Shown here in pieces: positions 54,028-64,000 of a stretch of DNA of 64,000 bases. This DNA comes from Alishewanella aestuarii B11. GTDB lineage: Bacteria; Pseudomonadota; Gammaproteobacteria; Enterobacterales; Alteromonadaceae. The notes below the pieces were generated by a model, which saw nothing but the letters and a program-made list of their open reading frames with translations, was not told the DNA's origin and searched no databases. The first letter of the stretch is position 1. The number at the start of each line of letters is the position of its first letter. Position numbers and translations under genes: made by a program. The stretch is from positions 62,001 through 126,000 of the forward strand of contig NZ_ALAB01000028.1 in assembly GCF_000280055.1 (NCBI RefSeq). The letters are read 5' to 3'.

Positions 54028-55818
54028 TCAGGATTTTACTGCCAGCGGCTTTAACCAACGCTCAGCAAACTCTTCTGCCGTTACCGGTTTACCAAAATGG
54101 TAGCCCTGCGCGCGGGCACAGCCGAGCTGCAACAGATAGGCCGCCTGCTCTGCCGTTTCCACCCCTTCGGCAATGGTTAGCATATCCAGGCTTTTTGCCA
54201 TCGCCAGAATGGTTTTAACCACCATATTATGATGGTGATCACCGGGGATATTATTGATAAAGGCGCGGTCAATCTTTAGCGTAGAGGCGCGAAAACGGGT
54301 CAGATAAGCCAGCGAAGAATAGCCGGTGCCAAAATCATCAATGGCCCAGCTGAAACCCATGGCTTCTAACTCGGCCATTTGTCGCAGTGACTGCTCCGGA
54401 TTACGCATAATCAACGATTCGGTGACTTCCAGTTCTATCTGAGTAGGTGTAATACCACTACTGCAAGTCGCAAAATCACTGACCAGTTGTTCATTATCCA
54501 ATTGCCGGGCCGAAACGTTAACTGATAGGCGTCCGGGGAAACGATAACCTCTTTGCTGCCATAAATTCAGTTGCCGGCAGGCGGTTTGCATGACCCAGTT
54601 TCCCAGCTCCGGCATCAGGCCGCGCTCTTCCGCCAGCGGAATAAAGGTATCCGGCCGCACCCAACCCCATTCCTCATCATACCAGCGACACAGCGCCTCG
54701 GCGCCGGAAAGCTGACAACTGGCTAAATCGATCTGCGGCTGATAGTGCAAACTGAGTTTGCCACTGCGTAGCGCCAGCATAAAGCGCTCCAGCACGATTT
54801 GCCGCTGACTCAGTGCCTGGCTCATCGACGGCTCGAATACTTTCAGCCCACCACCACTGCTCTTCGCCTCGGCCAGCGCAATGCTGGCAAACCGCAGCAA
54901 TTCCGGACCATTTAATTCATCGCTGGCAACCAGGGCACAACCCAAATTTACATGCAGCGCAAAATCCTTACCGGCACAATGAAAGGGCCACATAAACAGC
55001 TTTTGCACCTGCCGGCATAATTGCTCCAGCTCCCGCACAGAATACACCGGGCTTAATAAAGCAAACTGATCGGCAGAGTAACGCGCCAGATAACAGTTCT
55101 CCGGTAAATCCTGACGCAGACGGCTGGCAACTGCAGCGAGAAGTTCATCACCGACTTTAAAACTAAACAGGTCATTCAGTTCTTTAAAGCGGCTGATATC
55201 GATTAACGCTAGTCCCAGCGCCGCTGTCGAGACATCAGCTTTCGGCCAGTTTTGTAGTTTTTCCAGCAAATGCGCCCGGTTAGGCAGTTGGGTGACGCTA
55301 TCACGATAGGTCAGTTTACGGATAAAGCGCTCACTTTGGGTGCGCTCGAGCTCGGCACCCACTTGGGCTGCAGCAATCCGCAGTACTTCACGGCCAACAT
55401 CTGGCATTTGCAGTGGTTTGGTCGCCATAATGCTCAGAATACCCAGCTTCTGACCACTGGTGTTTAAAATCGGCATACCAAGATAGCTTTCGACCTTCAG
55501 GTCAACCAGCATTGAGTCGTCCGGGAATACCTGGCAGACGCCTTGCTCATAAACACAAGGCTCGCGCTCCGACACAGTTTCGCAAGGCGTGCCTTGCAGC
55601 GGGTAGGTGATATTATCGAGCAGTTGGCCCTGGCCCCACAGCACTATGGTGCGGGCTTCGGTTGAGGTCGCTGAGGCTTCAGCAATCAGGCAGTATTCAA
55701 CGTCAAGAATTTCGGCCAATCGCTGTACCAAGGTGGCTAAGAAATCCGGATAGCCGCTCTGCGTTAACACATCGGCTAATTGCCGGAAAATTTCCTCGGT
55801 ACTAAAGCGTGCTTGCAT
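54028..55818 (-). CDS. GAF-GGDEF-EAL protein, probable c-di-GMP phosphodiesterase
   Basis: A 596-residue protein with an N-terminal GAF domain (about 15-155), a GGDEF domain (about 165-320) and an EAL domain (about 335-590). The EAL residues look complete: EALCRWYD, SVNVSARQL, LEVTES, DDFGTGYSS, LKIDRAF and AEGVET. The GGDEF signature is lost (SADQF), so synthesis is not expected; the domain may bind GTP and regulate. GTG 55866 or ATG 55818 may start; ATG is chosen. Confidence 0.88.
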   Translation of the reverse strand: MQARFSTEEIFRQLADVLTQSGYPDFLATLVQRLAEILDVEYCLIAEASATSTEARTIVLWGQGQLLDNITYPLQGTPCETVSEREPCVYEQGVCQVFPDDSMLVDLKVESYLGMPILNTSGQKLGILSIMATKPLQMPDVGREVLRIAAAQVGAELERTQSERFIRKLTYRDSVTQLPNRAHLLEKLQNWPKADVSTAALGLALIDISRFKELNDLFSFKVGDELLAAVASRLRQDLPENCYLARYSADQFALLSPVYSVRELEQLCRQVQKLFMWPFHCAGKDFALHVNLGCALVASDELNGPELLRFASIALAEAKSSGGGLKVFEPSMSQALSQRQIVLERFMLALRSGKLSLHYQPQIDLASCQLSGAEALCRWYDEEWGWVRPDTFIPLAEERGLMPELGNWVMQTACRQLNLWQQRGYRFPGRLSVNVSARQLDNEQLVSDFATCSSGITPTQIELEVTESLIMRNPEQSLRQMAELEAMGFSWAIDDFGTGYSSLAYLTRFRASTLKIDRAFINNIPGDHHHNMVVKTILAMAKSLDMLTIAEGVETAEQAAYLLQLGCARAQGYHFGKPVTAEEFAERWLKPLAVKS

Positions 55819-55887
55819 GGTTTGGCTAACTGCTGCCTGTTGATTACCACATATTAGACATCGCACTACACCAATGCAAGCACAGTG

Positions 55888-57397
<1,510 letters not shown>

Positions 57398-57617
57398 CAA
57401 TAGGGTCTCAGTCAGGATCAGGGCGCCGATTTTAACCGGCTATTTTCACCTTGCATTGATCCAGCGCAAGCTTCACCAGCTGACTAAATCACTCTTTCTT
57501 CATATACTGGTCAGTCCAATCTCTGTGTTCACTTCTTAAGCAGCCTTGTTCCAGATCAATAACCCTTAAACTGATACTTTTATACTACCGCCATCTTACT
57601 GCTACATTGAGCAATCT

Positions 57618-60146
57618 ATGTCTGAGCTGTTATTAGGTACTGAAAATACCGACGCCGAGCCGACCATCGCTGAGCTGATTAAAAAGCCCTTGCTAACCTG
57701 CCCGCCACAAACCAGCCTGCAACAAGCGGCAAAGCTGATGCGCAGCCATGGCGTCAGCTGTATTTTGGTAGAAGAGCAAGGTCAGATCACTGGCATCTGG
57801 TCCGAAGCTGACACCCGGAAACTAGACTTTGCCGGCAGCAAACCGTCAGAGATCAAGGTTGGCTCAGTGATGTCATCACCGGTGATCAGTGCCAGTGGTT
57901 TGACCCGGGTTAGCGGTGCAGCCAGTTTAATGCTGAATCATAATATCCGCCGCTTGCTGGTAGTGGACCCACAACAACGGCCGATAGGGTTACTGACGCA
58001 AAGCGATATTATCCGCCAGCAAAAAATTGAATTTTATCTGCGCTTTCGGGACGTTGGCAGCTGTGTTGACAAGGCACCGCTGCATTTGGCTGCCGCCTTG
58101 CCTTTGGCTGAAGCAGTGGCGGAAATGCGCCATCACCGCGCTGACGCCGCCATTATTTGCTTTGGCGCTGATGATTACGGGTTGGTCACTGAACGCGATT
58201 TGGTGCGTTTACTGGCAGAGAACTGTGACGTGTCATCAATAGGCGAGCTGGCCAGCCGACCACTACTAACGGTAGCGCCGGAATTGACGCTGCTGCAAGC
58301 GGTAGAACAGTTAACCGAGCATGGCATTCGTCATCTTGGCGTCACCAAAGATGACAATATTTGTGGTTTACTGTCTTTTAGTGCCATTCTGCGCAATGTT
58401 GAATATGCCTATATTGAACAGCTAAAAACGGAGCTACGCGATCGCGATAACGCACTACGTACTTCGGCCGACTATTTACGGCTGGCACATAAAGTGATTG
58501 ATGCGTCGATGGACGGCATTATGATCACCGATCAGCATGGCTTTATTCAGTCGGTGAATCCCAGCTTTACTAAGCTGACCGGCTACAGCAAGGAAGAGGC
58601 AATGGGTCAAACCCCACGCTTGCTCAGCTCCGGTTTGCATACTACCGATTTTTACCGCCGCATGTGGCAGACTCTGCTCGAGCAAGGCCACTGGCAAGGT
58701 GAAATCTGGAATAAGCGTAAAAATGGCGAGCTTTATCCACAGTGGCTCAGCATTACGGCCATTCGCGCCGAAGATGGCCAGATTACGCAATATGCGTCAA
58801 TTTTTAGCGATATTACCGAGCGCAAACAGCAGGAAGAAAAAATTCACCAACTGGCCTATATGGATGAGCTTACCGGCTTGGCGAACCGGCGGATGTTTTT
58901 CGATCGGCTACAACTGGCACTGGCCAATGCCCATCGCCATCAACACACGCTGGCGGTGATGTTTCTCGATTTAGATTTATTTAAACGGATTAACGATACG
59001 CTGGGGCATCTGGCCGGCGATCAGGCATTAAAAGAAGTAGCAAGGCGCTTACAGGCCACGGTGCGCGAAGGAGAATCGGTGGCGCGTATTGGTGGTGATG
59101 AATTTACTATTTTGATCCCGGAAGTCAGTTGTGTGAAATCGCTGGAGCGGCTGGCACAGCGACTGATTTCGCAGTTTGAACGGCCGGTGCAGTTGCTGGA
59201 ACAAGAGTTTTTCTTAACCACCAGTATTGGCATCAGCGTTTATCCGAAAGATGGTCATAATGCCGAGCTGTTAGTCAAACATGCTGATGTTGCCATGTAT
59301 CAGGCAAAAAGTGCCGGCCGTAATCAGTTTAGTTTTTATCAGGCCAGTAGCGGCTTACAAAATGAAGAAGAACTAAAACTGGAGCAAGCCCTGCGCCTGG
59401 CACTGCGTCAGCAACTGCTACAGGTCTATTATCAGCCCAAATTTGCGTTACAGAGTGGCGATATTATCGGCCTGGAAGCGCTGGTGCGCTGGCAGGATGC
59501 GGAGCTGGGGATGATTTCACCAGCGCTGTTTATTCCACTGGCGGAAAAACTTGGGCTCATTCACCAATTGGGCGAACAGGTATTACGTCAGGTTTGCCAT
59601 CAACTGAGGCGCTGGGGTGAACGGGCGCTGCCGGTGGCAGTCAATATTTCTGCATTACAGCTGGCGGAAATCGATTTTCTGCCACGGCTACGGGCGATTT
59701 TGCAGCAAACTGATATCGATGCTTCCCTGCTGGAGCTGGAGCTAACCGAAAGCTGTTTAATCCCGGAGCACGCGGACTATACCCTGGGAGTACTGACGGA
59801 GCTGAAAGCGCTGGGTTTACGTTTATCAATTGACGACTTTGGTACCGGTTACTCTTCGTTATCTTATCTGCGTCGCCTGCCATTAGATGCATTAAAAATT
59901 GATCGCAGCTTTATCCGCGATTTACCGCAAAGTGAGAGTGATAGTCAGATCACCTTAGCCATTATCGCCATGGCCAAGGCACTGGGCTTAGAAGTGATAG
60001 CCGAGGGTATCGAACAACAGGCGCAACGTGATTTTCTGCTGGCGGCCGGCTGCGACACAGGTCAGGGTTTTCTGGTTTCGCCGGCGGTGCCGGCTGCGGA
60101 GCTAACGCTATTCTCGGCAAAGCGTAACACTACGGCTGAATACTGA
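57618..60146 (+). CDS. Four-CBS, PAS, GGDEF and EAL domain protein
   Basis: An 842-residue cytoplasmic protein: two Bateman modules of CBS pairs (about 12-130 and 145-265), a PAS domain (about 285-400, VIDASMDGIMITDQHGFIQSVNPSFTKLTGYS), GGDEF (about 410-570) with an intact ARIGGDEFTIL motif, and EAL (about 590-840) with LEALVRW, NISALQL, ELELTES, DDFGTGYSS, LKIDRSF and AEGIEQ. It may be bifunctional. The I-site is RxxE rather than RxxD. CBS pairs usually bind adenine nucleotides, so energy state may set c-di-GMP levels. Confidence 0.9.
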   Translation: MSELLLGTENTDAEPTIAELIKKPLLTCPPQTSLQQAAKLMRSHGVSCILVEEQGQITGIWSEADTRKLDFAGSKPSEIKVGSVMSSPVISASGLTRVSGAASLMLNHNIRRLLVVDPQQRPIGLLTQSDIIRQQKIEFYLRFRDVGSCVDKAPLHLAAALPLAEAVAEMRHHRADAAIICFGADDYGLVTERDLVRLLAENCDVSSIGELASRPLLTVAPELTLLQAVEQLTEHGIRHLGVTKDDNICGLLSFSAILRNVEYAYIEQLKTELRDRDNALRTSADYLRLAHKVIDASMDGIMITDQHGFIQSVNPSFTKLTGYSKEEAMGQTPRLLSSGLHTTDFYRRMWQTLLEQGHWQGEIWNKRKNGELYPQWLSITAIRAEDGQITQYASIFSDITERKQQEEKIHQLAYMDELTGLANRRMFFDRLQLALANAHRHQHTLAVMFLDLDLFKRINDTLGHLAGDQALKEVARRLQATVREGESVARIGGDEFTILIPEVSCVKSLERLAQRLISQFERPVQLLEQEFFLTTSIGISVYPKDGHNAELLVKHADVAMYQAKSAGRNQFSFYQASSGLQNEEELKLEQALRLALRQQLLQVYYQPKFALQSGDIIGLEALVRWQDAELGMISPALFIPLAEKLGLIHQLGEQVLRQVCHQLRRWGERALPVAVNISALQLAEIDFLPRLRAILQQTDIDASLLELELTESCLIPEHADYTLGVLTELKALGLRLSIDDFGTGYSSLSYLRRLPLDALKIDRSFIRDLPQSESDSQITLAIIAMAKALGLEVIAEGIEQQAQRDFLLAAGCDTGQGFLVSPAVPAAELTLFSAKRNTTAEY

Positions 60147-60237
60147 CCGCCTACCCCCTAAGGGGTAGCCAAACGCTCCTTCATGGCAATAACAAAAGCT
60201 GCTTCACTACTTTAAGCTTACTACACAACGCCGAAGC

Positions 60238-60342
60238 TACCGGCTCTAACCCTGCCTGCAGGTATGAACGGTGTGCCGTGGTAATAATACCACCGGGTGT
60301 GGCGGGAAACGGCCTCACTTCCCAACCTGGAAAGGTGTCATT
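60238..60342 (+). ncRNA. Probable Moco riboswitch (MOCO RNA motif)
   Basis: The leader contains conserved-looking blocks: CCGGCTCTAACCCTGCC, ATGAACGGTGTGCCG, the pair GTGGT / ACCACCGGGTGTGG, and GGGAAACGGCCTCACTTCCC leading to AACCTGGAAAGGTG. The AAAGGTG that would be the moaA ribosome binding site lies in the last helix, so ligand binding could hide it. Recognition is from memory of the family and by position upstream of moaA. Confidence 0.72.
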
Positions 60343-60345
60343 AGT

Positions 60346-61317
60346 ATGCTTATTGATGCGTATCAGCGCCGTTTTACCTATTTACGGCTCTCCGTTACCG
60401 AAAGTTGTAACTTTCGCTGCACTTACTGCCTACCCGACGGCACCGATTGCGACTCCCGGGCCGGCGAGCTGACGCTGCCGGAAATCCGCCGCCTGGTCAC
60501 TGCCTTTGCCCGCCTCGGCACCCGCAAAGTGCGGATCACCGGTGGTGAACCTTCACTCCGTAAAGACCTAACAAAAATTATCGCCACCTGTAAGGCCGTA
60601 CCCGGTATCGAAAAAGTGGCACTGACGACAAATGGCTACCGCTTAAAGCGTGATGTCGCTGCCTGGCAAGCTGCAGGGTTGGATGCAGTTAATGTCAGTA
60701 TCGATAGCCTGGACGCGGCAACCTTTCATCTGGTCACAGGCCAGGACAAACTGGCCGACATTCTGGCCGGTGTCGCCGCAGCCAAAGCCGTTGGCATTCA
60801 GCAAGTCAAAATCAATACGGTGCTGTTAAAGCAGCATAATGCGTTGGCGTTGCCGGATTTTCTTAGCTTTGTAAAACAGCAGGACGTGTCGCTGCGCTTT
60901 ATCGAGCTGATGCGCACCAATGACAACCTCAACTTCTATCAGCGACAGCATTTAAGCGGCGCCAGCATTCAGCAGCAGTTGGAAACCCAAGGCTGGCAGT
61001 TACTGCCAAAAGGCCTGAGTGATGGCCCGGCGCTGGAATATGCTCATCCGCACTATCAGGGCCGCATCGGCCTGATTATGCCCTACAGCAAAGATTTCTG
61101 TGCCGATTGCAATCGCCTGCGGGTGTCCAGCAAAGGCCAGTTATATCTGTGCCTGTTTACCGACAGCTATCAGGATCTACGCAGCTTACTGCAAAGTGAG
61201 CACAGTGCGCCCCTGGAGCGCTTTCTGCAGCAAGCAGTAGCCGGTAAAGCCGAGAGCCATCAACTGCAACAGCAGCACAGTGGCAGCACCCGGCATTTAG
61301 CGCAAATTGGCGGCTAA
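60346..61317 (+). CDS. moaA: GTP 3',8-cyclase MoaA (radical SAM)
   Basis: A 323-residue radical SAM enzyme (E. coli 329). Cluster 1 motif CNFRCTYC, then GGEPSLRKDL, and C-terminal cluster CADCNRLRVSSKGQLYLCLF; the end is GG. It makes 3',8-cH2GTP, the first step of molybdopterin synthesis, with MoaC next. First gene of a tightly packed operon; the probable riboswitch precedes it. Confidence 0.95.
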   Translation: MLIDAYQRRFTYLRLSVTESCNFRCTYCLPDGTDCDSRAGELTLPEIRRLVTAFARLGTRKVRITGGEPSLRKDLTKIIATCKAVPGIEKVALTTNGYRLKRDVAAWQAAGLDAVNVSIDSLDAATFHLVTGQDKLADILAGVAAAKAVGIQQVKINTVLLKQHNALALPDFLSFVKQQDVSLRFIELMRTNDNLNFYQRQHLSGASIQQQLETQGWQLLPKGLSDGPALEYAHPHYQGRIGLIMPYSKDFCADCNRLRVSSKGQLYLCLFTDSYQDLRSLLQSEHSAPLERFLQQAVAGKAESHQLQQQHSGSTRHLAQIGG

Positions 61318-61352
61318 CACGCGTTTTTGACACTAGACTAGCGGAGTAACTG

Positions 61353-61922
61353 ATGTCATTTAGCGCACTGATTTTAGCCGGCGGTCAATCCCGTCGGATG
61401 GGACAGGATAAAGCCGAGCTGCGCCTGGGTAAGCTAAGCTTGCTGCAACATATGCAGCAACTGGCGCAGCAAGCCGGCGCCAGCCAGATTCTGCTTAGCC
61501 GCAATCAGCCCGGCACCACTTATATTCAGGATCTCCGGCCTGGTCAGGGACCGCTGGCCGGTATCGCTGCCGCCCTGCCTTACTGTACGGAGCCGGTGTT
61601 GCTGGTACTGCCGATTGATTTACCGCTGCTTAACGCCAGCAGCCTGCAACTATTAATGCCCGGCGAAAACGAACAAGCGGTTTGCTTTCGCGATTGGCCG
61701 CTGCCACTGGCGCTGCGCCCCGACCCCAAGCTGGCACTCCTGATCGAACAGCAGCTGGATGCCGGTGAACGCTCAGTTAAAGCCCTGCTGGCAAAACTGC
61801 GCTGCACAGTACGTCCGGCGCCCGCGGCTGAACTATTTAATACCAATACCCCGGCAGAGTGGCAGCAGTGCCTGAGCACACTGCAGCAGGCTGCCGTTTT
61901 GGAGGAACCATGTCATGACTAA
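61353..61922 (+). CDS. mobA: Molybdenum cofactor guanylyltransferase MobA
   Basis: A 189-residue nucleotidyltransferase with the MobA N-terminus LILAGGQSRRMGQDKAEL (GTP-binding), RPGQGPLAGIAAAL and VLPIDLPLL (Asp for Mg). It adds GMP to Moco to form the MGD cofactor for DMSO-reductase-type enzymes. 35 bases after moaA; its stop overlaps the start of the next gene by 8 bases. Confidence 0.93.
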   Translation: MSFSALILAGGQSRRMGQDKAELRLGKLSLLQHMQQLAQQAGASQILLSRNQPGTTYIQDLRPGQGPLAGIAAALPYCTEPVLLVLPIDLPLLNASSLQLLMPGENEQAVCFRDWPLPLALRPDPKLALLIEQQLDAGERSVKALLAKLRCTVRPAPAAELFNTNTPAEWQQCLSTLQQAAVLEEPCHD

Positions 61923-62466
61923 AATTGCCCGGCAATTTTATCCGCTCCAACTGGCGGTATTGACCGTCTCCGACAGCCGTACAGCGGAAAATGACAGCAG
62001 CGGCGATCTGCTGTGTCAGCTGTTAACTCAAGCCGGTCATCAACTGGTAGAGCGTGCGGTACTGCCTAATAACCTCTATCAGCTGCGCGCCTTGCTAAGC
62101 CGCTGGATCGCCAGTACCGAGGTGCAGGTTGTCCTGATCAATGGTGGTACCGGCTATGCCGCCGATAATTGCACCGTTGCTGCTGTCACACCGTTATTGG
62201 ATCAAAGGGTGCCGGGCTTTGGCGAGCTGTTTCGGCAATTATCCTGGCAACAACTCGGCTCAGCGGCGATGCAATCCGGTGCTTTGGCTGGGCTGGCCAA
62301 TGGCACCTTAGTGTTTGCAATGCCGGGCTCAGGCTCCGCCTGCACCCTGGCGATGCAACAACTGATTTTGCCACAGCTGGATGGCCATACCGGCCCCTGT
62401 AATTTTATTCCACACCTGAAAAATAGTCCGGCCAGCGGCTGTACTACTGCGGAGACCGGCGCATGA
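61915..62466 (+). CDS. moaB: Molybdopterin adenylyltransferase/MoaB family protein
   Basis: A 183-residue MoCF_biosynth domain: [66 protein letters not shown] and [23 protein letters not shown]. This is the MoaB/MogA fold. Some usual residues differ (GGTG is followed by YAADNCT where GxxxxDxT is normal, and QSGAL replaces QSRAL), so activity may be altered. MoaB is the closer match by length. Overlaps mobA and moaC. Confidence 0.82.
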   Translation: MTKIARQFYPLQLAVLTVSDSRTAENDSSGDLLCQLLTQAGHQLVERAVLPNNLYQLRALLSRWIASTEVQVVLINGGTGYAADNCTVAAVTPLLDQRVPGFGELFRQLSWQQLGSAAMQSGALAGLANGTLVFAMPGSGSACTLAMQQLILPQLDGHTGPCNFIPHLKNSPASGCTTAETGA

Positions 62467-62963
62467 ATACCCTAACCCATCTCGATCAACAAGGTGCGGC
62501 GGCGATGGTTGATATTAGCACTAAAGCCGACAGCCAACGCCTGGCACGCGCCGGCGCTCTGGTGCAAACCCGCCCCGAGGTAATCCGACTGATTGAACAG
62601 GCACTGCTAAAAAAAGGCGATGTGCTGGCCACTGCGCGCATTGCCGGCATTATGGCGGCAAAAAAAACCAGCGACCTGATCCCGCTCTGTCATCCGCTGC
62701 TGTTAAGCAAAGTCAGTGTCGATTTTCAGCTGGATGCGGCCGCCGGTCAGATCCGTATCGAAGCCTGCTGTCAGCTTAGCGGCAGTACCGGTGTCGAGAT
62801 GGAAGCCCTGACCGCGGCCAGTGTCGCCGCCCTGACCATTTACGATATGTGTAAAGCGGTAGATAAAGCTATGACCATTAGTGATATTCGTTTGTTGGAG
62901 AAAACCGGCGGTAAATCCGGCCATTATAAGTATCAGTCAGCATGGGAGCCTAGCGATGCTTAA
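62463..62963 (+). CDS. moaC: Cyclic pyranopterin monophosphate synthase MoaC
   Basis: A 166-residue protein (E. coli 161). Conserved motifs: [36 protein letters not shown] (His and the active-site region), [28 protein letters not shown] with Lys and Asp of the DMCKA segment. It converts 3',8-cH2GTP to cPMP, working after MoaA. It overlaps moaB by 4 bases and moaD by 8. Confidence 0.96.
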   Translation: MNTLTHLDQQGAAAMVDISTKADSQRLARAGALVQTRPEVIRLIEQALLKKGDVLATARIAGIMAAKKTSDLIPLCHPLLLSKVSVDFQLDAAAGQIRIEACCQLSGSTGVEMEALTAASVAALTIYDMCKAVDKAMTISDIRLLEKTGGKSGHYKYQSAWEPSDA

Positions 62964-63207
62964 GATCTTATTTTTTGCGGCCCTGCGGGAGCGCTTAGGC
63001 TGTGCCAGTACCAACCTGGATCTGCAGGGGCAAGTGCTGACCGCGCGTGACGTCCTAAACCAGCTCGCCAGCCAGTCAACGCAATGGCAACCCCATCTGG
63101 CTGACACCGACCTGCTATGCGCGGTTAATCAGCATCTGGTACCCCTGTCTCATCCGGTGACGGCGGGTGATGAACTGGCGTTTTTCCCACCGGTGACCGG
63201 AGGTTAA
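62956..63207 (+). CDS. moaD: Molybdopterin synthase sulfur carrier subunit MoaD
   Basis: An 83-residue ubiquitin-like protein beginning [15 protein letters not shown] and ending FFPPVTGG, the C-terminal Gly-Gly that is thiocarboxylated. ATG 62956 overlaps the moaC end by 8 bases. It gives sulfur to the MoaE subunit for dithiolene formation. Confidence 0.94.
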   Translation: MLKILFFAALRERLGCASTNLDLQGQVLTARDVLNQLASQSTQWQPHLADTDLLCAVNQHLVPLSHPVTAGDELAFFPPVTGG

Positions 63208-63208
63208 G

Positions 63209-63658
63209 ATGTCCCTGAGGATAGTGGTGCAACAGCCGGATTTTGCGGTGGCCAGCGAATATGAACGCTTACGGCAAGATGCCCGCTGCGGCGCCGTCGT
63301 CACTTTTACGGGTCTGGTACGGGAGTTGGCAGAGGCAGAGCTGCTAAGCATGACACTGGAACATTATCCGGGCATGACCGAGCAGGCATTAACCCAGATC
63401 GCAACAGCGGCGCAGCAGCGCTGGCAACTGGGCGCGGTTACTATTATTCATCGGGTCGGTACCCTGTTACCGAACGAGCAAATCGTGTTTGTCGGCGTCG
63501 CCAGTGCGCATCGGGCCGCCGGCTTTGCGGCTGGCGAATTTATCATGGATTACCTGAAAAACCGCGCACCGTTCTGGAAAAAAGAACACACGTCCAGCGG
63601 CGAATACTGGGTTGCAGCGAAAGTCAGCGATCAAGCCGCATTAAAGCGCTGGCAATAA
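63209..63658 (+). CDS. moaE: Molybdopterin synthase catalytic subunit MoaE
   Basis: A 149-residue protein (E. coli 150). Motifs: AVVTFTGLVRE, LEHYPGMTEQAL, IHRVGTLLPNEQIVFVGVASAHRAAGFAAGEFIMDYLKNRAPFWKKE, containing the catalytic Lys pair of FWKKE. It forms the MPT synthase heterotetramer with MoaD, whose gene ends 1 base before this start. Confidence 0.95.
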   Translation: MSLRIVVQQPDFAVASEYERLRQDARCGAVVTFTGLVRELAEAELLSMTLEHYPGMTEQALTQIATAAQQRWQLGAVTIIHRVGTLLPNEQIVFVGVASAHRAAGFAAGEFIMDYLKNRAPFWKKEHTSSGEYWVAAKVSDQAALKRWQ

Positions 63659-63691
63659 GCTGTATGCTAAAACAATGACGAGGGCAAACTG

Positions 63692-64000
63692 ATGCAGCTG
63701 ATGTTCCGCTTTATCCTAACCCTGCTCTGCTGGATATGGGCAACCCCTGTCAGCGCGGCAGAGCAGCCAACTACTGAACCACTGCGTATCGCCGTGGCGG
63801 CTAACTTTCACGGTACCCTGCAACAACTGATTAGCCGCTATCAGCAACAACAGTCACAGACCTTTTTACTCAGCGCCGGCTCCTCCGGCGCGCTCTACAC
63901 CCAAATCCGGCAGGATGCGCCCTTTCATCTGTTTTTTTCAGCAGATAGTGAGCGGCCGGCAAGCCTGGAACAGGCCGGGCTCACCCGGTCCGGCTCACGT
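63692..64000 (+). CDS. modA: Molybdate-binding periplasmic protein ModA, 3' end outside the window
   Basis: The first 103 codons of an exported solute-binding protein; the frame is open at the window end. A signal peptide of about 23 residues (LILTLLCWIWATPVSAAE-like, cleavage after SAA) precedes LRIAVAANFHGTLQQL, FLLSAGSSGALYTQIRQ and APFHLFFSADSERPASLE, the ModA signature. It would be followed by modBC and completes the molybdenum theme. It starts 33 bases after moaE with AGGG upstream. Confidence 0.93.
   Translation, partial: MQLMFRFILTLLCWIWATPVSAAEQPTTEPLRIAVAANFHGTLQQLISRYQQQQSQTFLLSAGSSGALYTQIRQDAPFHLFFSADSERPASLEQAGLTRSGSR

Noticed and set aside
57456-57469. FNR-like site TTGATCCAGCGCAA between trhP and the CBS-PAS-GGDEF-EAL gene
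   Set aside because: The second half-site differs from ATCAA at two positions; not strong enough to call.

Overview
The window looks like chromosomal DNA of a marine or aquatic gammaproteobacterium. The pdhR-aceE-aceF-lpd block with ampD-ampE beside it, NadC, YegQ with a YfhL-type ferredoxin, a TrhP-like U32 protein, several c-di-GMP proteins and a complete molybdopterin operon fit the Alteromonadales/Chromatiales border (a Rheinheimera- or Arsukibacterium-like genome is my best guess, by inference only). No rRNA, tRNA, insertion sequence, prophage or CRISPR array was recognised.

Layout. 0-5 kb: a stand-alone, catalytically incomplete malate synthase G-like protein, MetR, an exported hypothetical, a GreA/GreB-C-like protein, a tiny basic peptide, a thioesterase and a patatin. 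4.8-6.7 kb: an ECF sigma factor, a membrane protein in the anti-sigma position and a DUF4097 beta-repeat protein. 7-9 kb: a secreted subtilisin with a PPC domain. 9-16 kb: AnmK, VOC and bicupin proteins, a diguanylate cyclase followed by a deleted paralogue, a solute-binding protein, and a thioredoxin-like / PCu(A)C / PepSY group. 16-20.5 kb: a small accessory zone with a ParD-like gene, a broken map gene, an MNT antitoxin next to the tail of a deleted HEPN toxin, LURP-one and DUF4826 proteins and an intact YafNO toxin-antitoxin pair.

20.5-31.7 kb: the pyruvate dehydrogenase regulon (two PdhR boxes upstream of pdhR), then ampE, ampD, a retropepsin-like protease, nadC and a CSD-DUF1294 protein. 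31.7-39.5 kb: a divergent locus for peptidoglycan amino sugars: NagX-like membrane acetyltransferase and exported GH3 hexosaminidase on one strand; SSS-type transporter, BadF-type sugar kinase, MurQ and a NamZ-type exo-muramidase (DUF1343) on the other. Together these form a plausible PTS-independent N-acetylmuramic acid salvage pathway: NamZ and the GH3 enzyme release MurNAc and GlcNAc, the symporter imports them, the kinase makes MurNAc-6-P, and MurQ converts it to GlcNAc-6-P. AnmK (9-10 kb) feeds the same intermediate from anhydroMurNAc, and AmpD trims the anhydro-muropeptides.

39.5-48.5 kb: NlpE-META lipoprotein, M14 carboxypeptidase, NhaC antiporter, and a TetR regulator convergent with a two-gene RND pump whose promoter carries a palindromic operator. 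48.5-54 kb: a divergently regulated (LysR) operon of glutaryl-CoA dehydrogenase, a fused E1 alpha/beta 2-oxoacid dehydrogenase and a FabD-like acyltransferase. 54-60 kb: two large GGDEF/EAL proteins around a ferredoxin-TrhP pair. 60.2-64 kb: a probable Moco riboswitch leading moaA-mobA-moaB-moaC-moaD-moaE-modA; modA runs off the window.
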